Shown here piece by piece: positions 6,282 through 12,816 of a stretch of DNA of 14,158 nucleotides (positions within the stretch are counted from its first letter, which is position 1; every line of letters starts with the position of its first letter). The stretch spans positions 1 to 14,158 of the forward strand of contig DATLEI010000117.1 in assembly GCA_035525375.1 (NCBI GenBank). The letters run 5' to 3'. This DNA is from JALZBN01 sp035525375 (GTDB taxonomy: Bacteria; Actinomycetota; Acidimicrobiia; Acidimicrobiales; AC-14). A program made the translations under genes and the position numbers. A model generated the notes under the pieces. It did no database searches. It saw only the letters and a program-made list of their open reading frames with translations, and was not told where the DNA came from.

Positions 6282-6880
6282 TAGCCGTCCTCGACTACGG
6301 CATCGGCAACCTACGTTCGGCCCAGAAGGCATTGCAGAAGGTCGGCGCGGATGCGGAGCTGACCTTCGACCCGAAGGTCGTCGCCGCGGCGGATGGTGTC
6401 GTGTTGCCCGGCGTAGGGGCCTTCGGCCGATGCATGGAGGCGCTGCGCGCCGCCCACTTGGAGGAGCCTGCAAAAGCGGCGATCGACGCCGGCAAACCAT
6501 TCCTTGGGATTTGCGTCGGGATGCAGATGCTCTACGACGGATCCGAGGAAGATCCGGACACCCCTGGGATGGGTGTCCTCGACGGGAAAGTCGTCCGTCT
6601 GCAAGGCGACGTCAAGCGGCCGCAAATGCAATGGAACACGCTCGACCGAGGAACCGCTTCGGCGATGCTCGACGGGCTCGGCGAGAAGCCGTGGGTGTAC
6701 TTCGTTCACTCATATGCCCCGCAGGCCGGGCGCTATGACGTGGCGACCTGTGACTATGGCGGTCCGGTTGTGGCCGCAGTCGAACGACAGAACCTCTGGG
6801 CCACGCAATTTCACCCCGAGAAGTCGGGCGCGGCCGGCCTGCAGCTGCTCGCCAACTTCGTGACCACAACCGATCGCTGA
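6278..6880 (+). CDS. hisH: Imidazole glycerol phosphate synthase, glutaminase subunit
   Basis: 200 residues from a TTG start, the normal HisH length. It hydrolyses glutamine and passes ammonia to HisF. The class I glutaminase triad is visible: nucleophile C79 in GKPFLGICVGMQML, and H179 and E181 in TQFHPEKSG. The N-terminus IAVLDYGIGNLRSAQKAL and VLPGVGAFG are typical. The oxyanion-loop region reads RPQMQWNTL where many bacteria have PHMGWN. The same frame stays open upstream to 5924, but that stretch lies inside hisB and is Arg/Pro-rich shadow sequence; family length, Shine-Dalgarno and TTGA overlap all support TTG 6278. Confidence 0.96.
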   Translation: MIAVLDYGIGNLRSAQKALQKVGADAELTFDPKVVAAADGVVLPGVGAFGRCMEALRAAHLEEPAKAAIDAGKPFLGICVGMQMLYDGSEEDPDTPGMGVLDGKVVRLQGDVKRPQMQWNTLDRGTASAMLDGLGEKPWVYFVHSYAPQAGRYDVATCDYGGPVVAAVERQNLWATQFHPEKSGAAGLQLLANFVTTTDR

Positions 6881-6883
6881 GGG
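6879..6883 (+). promoter_or_regulatory. Shine-Dalgarno of hisA
   Basis: GAGGG beginning in the hisH stop codon, 8 nt before the TTG start of hisA. It supports a TTG start, for which there is no in-frame ATG or GTG alternative nearby. Confidence 0.4.
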
Positions 6884-6891
6884 CCGCCGGC

Positions 6892-7629
6892 TTGGATCTG
6901 TATCCCGCCATCGACCTGCGGGGCGGGCGTTGCGTCCGCCTTTACCAGGGCGATTACGACAAGGAGACGGCGTACGGCACCGACCCGGTGACGGTTGCCG
7001 AGCGCTTTGCCGCTGCCGGCGCGCGCTGGATCCATGTCGTCGATCTCGACGCGGCGCGCACTGGAGTGTCCGAGAACATCGAAATGATCGCCGCCATTGC
7101 ACGCGCCGTGTCGCCGGGGGTGTCGATCGAGGCCGGCGGCGGCATCCGTGATCAGGTGTCAGCCGAGACCATGGCAAAGGCAGGCGTCGCCCGGGTCGTC
7201 ATCGGTACCGCGGCGGTTGAGAGCCCCCAGTTTGTCAAGGACCTCGCCGCCGAGCATCGCGTCGCCGTCGGGCTCGACGCCCGTGATGGAGATACCAAAG
7301 TTCGGGGGTGGACGGAGCCGTCGGGACACTCCGTCGTTGACCTCGCGAGCTGGTACGAGGAGGCAGGCGTCGAGGCGTTCATCGTGACCGACATCGGTCG
7401 AGACGGCACCCTCGCCGGCCCTGACGTCGAGGGGTTGGCCCACCTGCTCGAGTCCACGACCCTCGACATCGTGGCATCCGGCGGCGTGGGGTCTCTGGCC
7501 GACCTCGAGACCTTGGCGACGCTGGAGGTCGGCGCGCGCCGGCCGGCCGGCGTGATCGTGGGCAAGGCCCTCCACGACGGTCTCTTCACTGTGGAGGAGG
7601 CGATCCTCGCGTGCGCAGTGTCCGGGTGA
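6892..7629 (+). CDS. hisA: ProFAR isomerase (HisA)
   Basis: 245 residues, a TIM barrel that isomerises ProFAR to PRFAR. Motifs are LYPAIDLRGGRCVRLYQGD with catalytic D8, ARWIHVVDLDAA, IEAGGGIRD, ARVVIGTAA, and IVTDIGRDGTLAGP with the second catalytic aspartate D167, then IVASGGVGS. The question is HisA versus the bifunctional PriA of mycobacteria and streptomycetes. The loop here reads AGGGIRDQ where the PriA sequence I recall has LSGGIRDD, and a separate trpF lies downstream, so a HisA-only role is favoured. RGW (138-140) resembles the PriA region around Trp145, so residual dual activity cannot be ruled out. The TTG start is 11 nt after the hisH stop. The 3' end overlaps hisF by 19 nt. Confidence 0.94.
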   Translation: MDLYPAIDLRGGRCVRLYQGDYDKETAYGTDPVTVAERFAAAGARWIHVVDLDAARTGVSENIEMIAAIARAVSPGVSIEAGGGIRDQVSAETMAKAGVARVVIGTAAVESPQFVKDLAAEHRVAVGLDARDGDTKVRGWTEPSGHSVVDLASWYEEAGVEAFIVTDIGRDGTLAGPDVEGLAHLLESTTLDIVASGGVGSLADLETLATLEVGARRPAGVIVGKALHDGLFTVEEAILACAVSG

Positions 7630-8369
7630 TCCCCTGTCTCGATGTCGACGCCGGCCGCGTCGTGAAAGGGGTCAACTTCGTCGACCTGGTCGACGCCGGC
7701 GACCCCGTCGAGCTGGCGGCGCGTTACGACGCCGAGGGCGCGGACGAGGTCGTGTTCCTCGACATCACTGCCTCTTCCGACGCCAGGAACACGATTGTCG
7801 ACTTGGCCTGGCGCACGGCGGAGGAGGTCTTTATCCCATTCACCGTCGGCGGTGGTGTGCGCTCGGCTGCGGACGCCCGTCAGCTATTGCGCGCCGGCGC
7901 GGACAAGGTGGGCGTCAACACCGCCGCAGTCGCTCGGCCCGACCTCGTCTTCGAGTTAGCCACGGAGTTCGGCGCTCAATGCGTGGTCGTGGCCATTGAC
8001 GCCCGCCGCCGAAGCGGGGGAGGGTTCGAGGTGTTCACCCACGGCGGCCGGGAGGCGACCGGGCTCGACGCCCTGGCCTGGGCCACAGAGTGCGAACGGC
8101 GCGGCGCCGGAGAGATATTGCTGACCTCGATGGACAGGGACGGCACCCGCGACGGCTACGACATCGAACTCACTCGCGCCGTCACCGACACTGTGAACAT
8201 CCCGGTGATCGCCAGTGGGGGTGTGGGTTCGCTCGACCACTTGGTCGAAGGCGCCGTCGCCGGTGGCGCCGACGCCGTCCTGGCGGCATCAATATTTCAC
8301 TTCGCCGAGCACACGGTCCGCGAGGCCAAGGAGCACCTGGCTGCGAACGGCGTAACCGTCCGTCCGTGA
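7611..8369 (+). CDS. hisF: Imidazole glycerol phosphate synthase, cyclase subunit
   Basis: 252 residues, the usual length. HisF uses ammonia from HisH to turn PRFAR into imidazole-glycerol phosphate and AICAR. The TIM barrel has the catalytic aspartates D11 (VIPCLDVDAGRVVKGVNF) and D130 (VVVAIDARR). Phosphate-binding motifs are FTVGGGVRS, GADKVGVNTAAV, IPVIASGGVGS and ADAVLAASIFHF. It starts with GTG at 7611 inside the last codons of hisA, a 19-nt overlap, with GGAGG about 10 nt upstream. It is the last gene of the first block: an 84-nt gap with a hairpin separates it from hisI. Confidence 0.97.
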   Translation: MRSVRVIPCLDVDAGRVVKGVNFVDLVDAGDPVELAARYDAEGADEVVFLDITASSDARNTIVDLAWRTAEEVFIPFTVGGGVRSAADARQLLRAGADKVGVNTAAVARPDLVFELATEFGAQCVVVAIDARRRSGGGFEVFTHGGREATGLDALAWATECERRGAGEILLTSMDRDGTRDGYDIELTRAVTDTVNIPVIASGGVGSLDHLVEGAVAGGADAVLAASIFHFAEHTVREAKEHLAANGVTVRP

Positions 8370-8385
8370 GCACAAGACGCAACTG

Positions 8386-8422
8386 GGGTCACGTAATGCC
8401 GCTATACCCCATTAAGTGACCC
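8386..8422. repeat. Long imperfect inverted repeat between hisF and hisI
   Basis: Arms GGGTCACGTAATG (8386-8398) and CATTAAGTGACCC (8410-8422) pair over 13 positions with a single G/A mismatch and an 11-nt loop, CCGCTATACCC. It starts 17 nt after the hisF stop. No T-run follows on either strand, so it is not a standard intrinsic terminator. It could be a REP-like intergenic element, an mRNA 3'-end stabiliser, a T-less terminator or a protein-binding site for the hisI promoter just downstream. I see no second copy in the window. Confidence 0.65.
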
Positions 8423-8441
8423 GGTTCGTTGGGGGGCAACC

Positions 8442-8447
8442 TACGAT
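8442..8447 (+). promoter_or_regulatory. Likely leaderless promoter (-10) of hisI-trpE
   Basis: TACGAT ends 6 nt before the hisI GTG (spacer GGCCTG). It is the same hexamer as before hisD, lies in the only sizeable gap of the his-trp cluster, and there is no Shine-Dalgarno within reach. GTGACC at 8416-8421 is a loose -35 candidate but is 20 nt away. Confidence 0.48.
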
Positions 8448-8453
8448 GGCCTG

Positions 8454-8822
8454 GTGCCGACCGCTACGCCGATCTCCTTGCGCGCCGAGGACCTGGCCAA
8501 CGTCGTTTTCAATGAGGCCGGGCTAGTACCCGCGATCGTGCAGGAAGTTGGCACCGGGCAGGTGTTGATGATGGCCTGGATGAACGAGCAGGCACTCCGC
8601 CAGACGCTGGAGACCGGGCGAAGTTGGTTCTGGAGCCGTTCCCGGCGCGAGATGTGGTGCAAGGGCGAGACGTCGGGTGACCGGCAGTGGGTGCGAGAAG
8701 CCTGGTACGACTGCGACGGCGACACGATCCTCCTCGTCGTGGAGCAGGAGGGCCGCGGCGCGTGCCACACCGGCGAGCGCACCTGCTTCTATCGGTCATT
8801 CGGGAACAGTGCTTCCGAGTAG
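8454..8822 (+). CDS. hisI: Phosphoribosyl-AMP cyclohydrolase
   Basis: 122 residues, a stand-alone cyclohydrolase without the HisE pyrophosphohydrolase domain found fused in enterobacteria. It opens the adenine ring of PR-AMP to give ProFAR, using zinc and magnesium. Conserved motifs are VLMMAWMNEQAL, RSWFWSRSRREMWCKGETSG (56-75), DCDGD (86-90), and the zinc cysteines C104 (ACHTG) and C111 (TCFYR). The GTG start at 8454 has TACGAT 6 nt upstream. Its last 14 nt overlap the start of trpE, so histidine and tryptophan genes are joined in one transcript. A separate hisE would have to lie elsewhere. Confidence 0.97.
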   Translation: MPTATPISLRAEDLANVVFNEAGLVPAIVQEVGTGQVLMMAWMNEQALRQTLETGRSWFWSRSRREMWCKGETSGDRQWVREAWYDCDGDTILLVVEQEGRGACHTGERTCFYRSFGNSASE

Positions 8823-10329
8823 GGACGACTTTCACGCCTACGCCGCTGACCATTCGGTCGTGCCGGTGTGGCGTGAGATCGTCGCCGATCTCGAAACGCC
8901 CGTCTCGGTCTTCCTCAAGCTCGCTCACGACCGCCCCGGGTTCTTGTTGGAGTCGGTGGAACACGGAGACCGCTGGGGTCGGTTTTCGTTCATCGGCCGC
9001 GACCCGTCACTCGTCCTCGTCGCTCGGGATGGTCGCGTCACGACCGAAGGGAACGTCCCAGCTGGCGTGCCGCTCGACCAGGGCGTGCTGGCAACGGTTG
9101 AGCGTCTTCTAGAGCTGTACCGCTCTCCGACGATCCCAGAGCTTCCGCCATTACATGGTGGACTTGTCGGCTATCTCGGATACGACGTCGTCCGGGAGGT
9201 CGAGCGTCTCCCGAATGTGCCGCCCGATGACCTCGGTCATCCCGATGCCGTCCTGTCGGTCATTGGTTCGCTCGCCGCCTTCGATCACTGGCGTCAGCGC
9301 TTATTCCTGATCGAGAACGTCGTCGTCGGAGAGGGAGCGTCCGAAGGCGAGCTCGACGCCGCCTATGTGCGCGCCGGTGAACGGCTGGACGAACTCGCCG
9401 ACGATCTCGGCCGGCCGCTGCCCTACGACGTCGCCGATCCGCCCGACTCGGCGGACCCGCCCCCGGAAGTGCGATCAACCGTCGGTCCGAAGGCCTATTG
9501 CGATGCAGTCGAGGCTGCCAAGGAGCACATTCTCGCCGGTGACATCTTTCAGGTCGTCTTGTCACAGCGCTTTGACCTGGACCTCAACGCCGAGCCCTTC
9601 GACCTCTACCGTGTGCTCCGCCAGGTCAACCCGAGCCCGTACATGTACTTCCTGCGCCATCCCGACGTAACCGTTGTCGGTTCGTCGCCCGAGCTCATGG
9701 TGCAGTTGCGCGACGGCACGGTCGTATCCCGACCCATCGCCGGCACCCGGCCCCGGGGTCGTACCGACGAGGAAGACCGATTGTTCGCCGCCGAGTTGGC
9801 CAGAGATCCAAAGGAGGTCGCCGAACACGTGATGCTCGTCGACCTGGCGCGAAACGACGTGGGACGGGTTGTCGACTTCGGCACCGAGAAGGTCGAGGAA
9901 TTGATGACCCTCGAGCGATTCAGCCACGTGATGCACCTGACGTCGCAGGTGACCGGCCGCCTGGCGGCGGGGAAAGGCCCGATCGACGTCCTGCGGGCCA
10001 CATTACCGGCCGGCACCATGTCGGGCGCGCCGAAGGTACGAGCCATGGAGATCATTGACGATCTCGAGCCCACCAAGCGCGGTCCGTATGCGGGCGTCGT
10101 CGGTTACCTCGACTTCTCGGGAAATCTCGATACAGCGGTGACAATCCGCACGATGGTCATTGGTGCCGACGGCCGGGCTTCGGTGCAAGCCGGCGCGGGC
10201 ATCGTTGCGGACAGCGTGCCCGGGTCCGAGGAGCAGGAGAGTCAGAACAAGGCCGCCGCTCTACTGGCGGCCGTACCCGCGGCGCGCCGGATGCGCGCCG
10301 CCGCCGTGGCAAAGCCGGTCGATGTCTGA
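8809..10329 (+). CDS. trpE: Anthranilate synthase component I
   Basis: 506 residues from a GTG start, near the length of actinobacterial TrpE. It makes anthranilate from chorismate, with ammonia from TrpG or free ammonia. The feedback site for tryptophan is visible: LLESV (46-50) with S60 further on, and NPSPYMYFL at about 273-281. Catalytic motifs are GTRPRGRTDEEDRLF, LVDLARNDVGRV, FSHVMHLTSQVTG, LPAGTMSGAPKVRAMEIIDD and QAGAGIVADSVPGSEEQE. Intact LLES and NPSPYM elements suggest normal feedback inhibition. The frame is open upstream to 8677, but that part lies in hisI and is low-complexity shadow; GTG 8809 gives the family start. No trpG is present in the window. It overlaps ygfZ by 8 nt. 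Confidence 0.95.
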   Translation: MLPSRDDFHAYAADHSVVPVWREIVADLETPVSVFLKLAHDRPGFLLESVEHGDRWGRFSFIGRDPSLVLVARDGRVTTEGNVPAGVPLDQGVLATVERLLELYRSPTIPELPPLHGGLVGYLGYDVVREVERLPNVPPDDLGHPDAVLSVIGSLAAFDHWRQRLFLIENVVVGEGASEGELDAAYVRAGERLDELADDLGRPLPYDVADPPDSADPPPEVRSTVGPKAYCDAVEAAKEHILAGDIFQVVLSQRFDLDLNAEPFDLYRVLRQVNPSPYMYFLRHPDVTVVGSSPELMVQLRDGTVVSRPIAGTRPRGRTDEEDRLFAAELARDPKEVAEHVMLVDLARNDVGRVVDFGTEKVEELMTLERFSHVMHLTSQVTGRLAAGKGPIDVLRATLPAGTMSGAPKVRAMEIIDDLEPTKRGPYAGVVGYLDFSGNLDTAVTIRTMVIGADGRASVQAGAGIVADSVPGSEEQESQNKAAALLAAVPAARRMRAAAVAKPVDV

Positions 10330-11218
10330 TTCGAACGCCGACCAGCGGACGCTGCGCCAGGAAGTAGGAGCGGTCTGGCTCGAGCGTGACTTCTTGAGCA
10401 TCGCCGGCCCCGACAGCTTGAAGTTTCTCCAGGGACAGCTCAGTCAGAACGTCGATATGGCTCTCGGCGCGTCCGTCTGGTCGCTACTGCTGCAACCCCA
10501 GGGAAAAATGGTCGCCTTGATCCGGGTCACGAGAATGGCGGACGACGAGTTCATCCTCGACACTGACGGTGGCTGGGGCGAAGTGGTTGCGGAACGGCTG
10601 AACCGGTTCAAGATCCGAGTGAAGGCGACGATCGACGCCAAACCCTGGCGCTGTTTGGCCCTCCGAGGCGCCCGGGCCCATGAGGTCCGCGCTACCACCA
10701 CCACTGCTGCTCTCGCCCTGGAAGCCGACTGGCCCGGCCTTCCCGGCGTCGACATGGTGGGCGAAGACCCTGAAGTCTCGAGAGCCACGCCGCTGTGCTC
10801 GCGCGAAGCGTATGAGGCAGTGCGAATTGAGGCTGGCATCCCGATGATGGGTCTGGAGCTCGACGAGCGCACGATTCCGGCCGAGGCCGGCATTGTCGAT
10901 CGCACGGTGAGCTTCACGAAGGGCTGCTACACCGGCCAAGAGCTCGTCGCTCGAATCGACTCGAGGGGCGGCAAGGTCCCTCGCAACCTACGGGGCGTGG
11001 TGATAGACGGCGATGCGGTACCGCCACCGGGAGCGCTACTGAAGTTCGACGGGAAGGACGTGGGCAGCCTGACCAGTGCCGCGAAGTCGGTGGTCCGTGC
11101 CGCGCCGGTTGCCCTCGCGTATGTGGGTCGAGCAGTCGAGGTCCCAGCCGAGCTCGTCGTCGAATGGGACGGAAGATCGGCGCCGGCGCGGGTCGAGCCT
11201 CTACCGCTCGTCCCTTGA
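10322..11218 (+). CDS. ygfZ: YgfZ/GcvT-like folate-binding Fe-S cluster maintenance protein
   Basis: 298 residues. The family signature KGCYTGQE is at 200-207, with its conserved cysteine C202, followed by LVARIDSRGGKVPRNLRGVV. The N-terminal part (GPDSLKFLQGQLSQNV) is the usual GcvT/YgfZ tetrahydrofolate-binding start, with LLLQPQGKMVALIRV. YgfZ is known to bind folate and support assembly or repair of certain Fe-S enzymes and tRNA methylthiolation; it is not a glycine-cleavage aminomethyltransferase. The ATG at 10322 overlaps trpE by 8 nt (ATGTCTGA). The frame extends upstream in trpE as Arg/Pro-rich shadow and should not be included. Its place inside a trp operon is unexplained. Confidence 0.9.
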   Translation: MSDSNADQRTLRQEVGAVWLERDFLSIAGPDSLKFLQGQLSQNVDMALGASVWSLLLQPQGKMVALIRVTRMADDEFILDTDGGWGEVVAERLNRFKIRVKATIDAKPWRCLALRGARAHEVRATTTTAALALEADWPGLPGVDMVGEDPEVSRATPLCSREAYEAVRIEAGIPMMGLELDERTIPAEAGIVDRTVSFTKGCYTGQELVARIDSRGGKVPRNLRGVVIDGDAVPPPGALLKFDGKDVGSLTSAAKSVVRAAPVALAYVGRAVEVPAELVVEWDGRSAPARVEPLPLVP

Positions 11219-11985
11219 GTCGACAGGCAGGACGCGCCGTCGCCGCCACAGCAGTTCTGTTGGCCGTGGCCTGCAGCGGTGGCTCCACCGAGAAGCCGGA
11301 GCCGACGACGACGCCGCCCCCACCGTCGAGTTCGACGAGCTTCACTGTCATTACTGCACCGGGCAACCCGCGTACGACGACGACCATCCCTACGGAACTC
11401 AGCCCGGGAGAAGCGACGCTTAACGGCACAGTCGGCGGACCTGACGGCCCGGTTCCCGACGCCATCGTTCGGGTGGAGCGGCTCACTGGTGATGAAGAGG
11501 TGAGCGTCGATATCCGGGCCGTCAACGGCGGCTGGCAGCTACCGGCGATCCGCGGTGGCCGCTACCGGGTGCGCGCCTGGCGCGCGCCGGATATGGCGCA
11601 ACTCGAACCCGAGATCTTCTTCCTGGGGTCTACGGAGACGAGGCAGGTCAACCTCCTGGTGACCCGCTTCGGCGAAGTCAGCGTGACGGTCGGGACGGAA
11701 CCGGCGCCGCTGCCCGTTGGACAGCCCGCAGTCCTGGTCACCCAGGTGGTGACCGGAGCGGTCGATGCTCAAGGCGTCGTGCGCGCCAATCCGAGACCTG
11801 GATTACCCGTGCAACTCGTCCCTGCCGGTGGGTTGACGCTCGAGAGCCAGGACAGGGGGCTGACCGACAGTGAAGGGAACAGTGCGTGGCGCGTCCGCTG
11901 TCTGGCGCCAGGTCCGCCCTCGGTCGCGTTGCTGGTCGGGAATGTTCGCTATTCCGTGATCGTTCCAGCGTGCGCACCCGGATGA
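11215..11985 (+). CDS. Predicted lipoprotein with carboxypeptidase-regulatory-like and Ig-like domains
   Basis: 256 residues from a TTG start at 11215, which overlaps the ygfZ stop in TTGA. That start gives a textbook lipoprotein signal peptide: MSRQAGR, a hydrophobic stretch AVAATAVLLAVA and lipobox cysteine C20, followed by GGST. A Pro/Thr/Ser-rich tether (about 24-60, with TTTPPPPSSST) would span the cell wall. Next is a beta-rich domain resembling the CarboxypepD_reg fold (about 64-140, with LNGTVGGPDGPVPDAIVRVE). A second beta region (about 145-255) contains DSEGNSAWRVRC and ends VPAC; its two cysteines could form a disulfide. An upstream ATG at 11164 would spoil the signal peptide. I do not recognise a specific family. 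Its surface location is odd for a trp operon. Confidence 0.8.
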   Translation: MSRQAGRAVAATAVLLAVACSGGSTEKPEPTTTPPPPSSSTSFTVITAPGNPRTTTTIPTELSPGEATLNGTVGGPDGPVPDAIVRVERLTGDEEVSVDIRAVNGGWQLPAIRGGRYRVRAWRAPDMAQLEPEIFFLGSTETRQVNLLVTRFGEVSVTVGTEPAPLPVGQPAVLVTQVVTGAVDAQGVVRANPRPGLPVQLVPAGGLTLESQDRGLTDSEGNSAWRVRCLAPGPPSVALLVGNVRYSVIVPACAPG

Positions 11986-12000
11986 ACGAGGCGGCGAACG

Positions 12001-12006
12001 TACGAT
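12001..12006 (+). promoter_or_regulatory. Possible promoter (-10) of trpC-trpF-trpB
   Basis: TACGAT ends 9 nt before the trpC GTG, in the 30-nt gap after the lipoprotein gene. GAAGG at 12007-12011 could instead act as a Shine-Dalgarno with a 4-nt spacer, so both leaderless and leadered initiation are possible here. Confidence 0.4.
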
Positions 12007-12015
12007 GAAGGTCTT

Positions 12016-12807
12016 GTGCTCGACGTAATTATCGCCGCCCACCGGCGCGCGGCCGAATCCGATACGCGGGCCATTGAGACCTTGATTTCCGAGGCAGAGT
12101 CCCAGCCCGTCGCCAGGCCGTTCAGGGACCCCCTGCGCACGAACAAGGACCTCTCCGTGATCGCCGAGATCAAGCGCCGCTCGCCGTCCGCCGGAGAGCT
12201 CGCGCCGGGCCTCGTTGTCACCGAATTGGCGGCGCGTTACGCGGCCGGTGGCGCGACCGCGCTGTCGGTGCTCACCGACGCTGAGTTTTTCGGAGGTTCA
12301 GCAGACGACCTGAAAGCGGCGCGGGCCGCCTGCGACCTTCCCGTGCTCCGGAAGGACTTCACGATCTCCGAGGCTGACGTCTGTGACGCCCGGCTCATGG
12401 GCGCCGACGCGATTCTCCTCATAGTCGCCGCTCTCACCGACGATGAGCTGCAGCGCTTTCGCGACCTGGCCGTCACCCTCGGATTGGCTGCGCTCGTTGA
12501 GGTGCACACAAGTGAGGAGCTGGCGCGTGCTCTCGATGCTGGAGCTGACCTCATCGGGGTCAATTCGAGGAACCTGCGCACCTTCGAAGTCGATCTCGAG
12601 GTCGTCGAGCGGCTGGCGCGCCGGATCCCTGACAACGTCATCAAGGTGGCGGAGTCGGGCGTCAAAGGCCCCGCCGAGGCCAAAAGGATGGCGGAATGTG
12701 GCTATGACGCCGTTCTCGTCGGCACGGGCGTCGTCACCGCTTCCGATCCGGCCGCGGCCATCCGGGGCTTGGTGAATTGGTCCGAACTATCGCCGCCCCG
12801 CGGGTAG
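12016..12807 (+). CDS. trpC: Indole-3-glycerol-phosphate synthase
   Basis: 263 residues, a TIM barrel that closes CdRP to indole-3-glycerol phosphate with loss of CO2 and water. Family residues are in place: E51, K53 and S56-P57-S58 in IAEIKRRSPSAG; the catalytic lysine K113 in VLRKDFTI; E162 in LVEVHTSEEL; N183 in IGVNSRNLRTF; and E213-S214 in VAESGVKGP. It is monofunctional, not fused to TrpF. The GTG start at 12016 is 30 nt after the lipoprotein gene; the gap has TACGAT and GAAGG. The stop TAG is 9 nt before the trpF start. Confidence 0.97.
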   Translation: MLDVIIAAHRRAAESDTRAIETLISEAESQPVARPFRDPLRTNKDLSVIAEIKRRSPSAGELAPGLVVTELAARYAAGGATALSVLTDAEFFGGSADDLKAARAACDLPVLRKDFTISEADVCDARLMGADAILLIVAALTDDELQRFRDLAVTLGLAALVEVHTSEELARALDAGADLIGVNSRNLRTFEVDLEVVERLARRIPDNVIKVAESGVKGPAEAKRMAECGYDAVLVGTGVVTASDPAAAIRGLVNWSELSPPRG

Positions 12808-12810
12808 CGT
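12805..12810 (+). promoter_or_regulatory. Weak -10-like hexamer before trpF
   Basis: TAGCGT ends 6 nt before the trpF GTG and there is no Shine-Dalgarno. Its first three bases are the trpC stop codon, so the match may be a by-product of that stop. Confidence 0.22.
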
Positions 12811-12816
12811 CAACGC

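Noticed and set aside
5406..6500. Open minus-strand frame of 364 codons across hisC, hisB and hisH
   Set aside because: Arg/Pro/Ser-rich shadow typical of GC-rich DNA, fully antisense to three clearly identified enzymes.
6892..7629. Naming the isomerase priA
   Set aside because: The SGGIRDD loop of PriA is not kept and a separate trpF is present, so HisA is the better call, although dual activity is not excluded.
8370..8453. Classic intrinsic terminator or tryptophan/histidine attenuator before hisI
   Set aside because: The hairpin has no following T-tract, and there is no short leader ORF with His or Trp codon runs. Recorded instead as an unexplained inverted repeat.
8677..8808. Upstream extension of the trpE frame
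   Set aside because: Ser/Ala/Arg-rich shadow of hisI; GTG 8809 gives a normal TrpE N-terminus and length.
10160..10321. Upstream extension of the ygfZ frame
   Set aside because: Shadow of the trpE 3' end, rich in Arg and Pro; ATG 10322 matches the YgfZ start.
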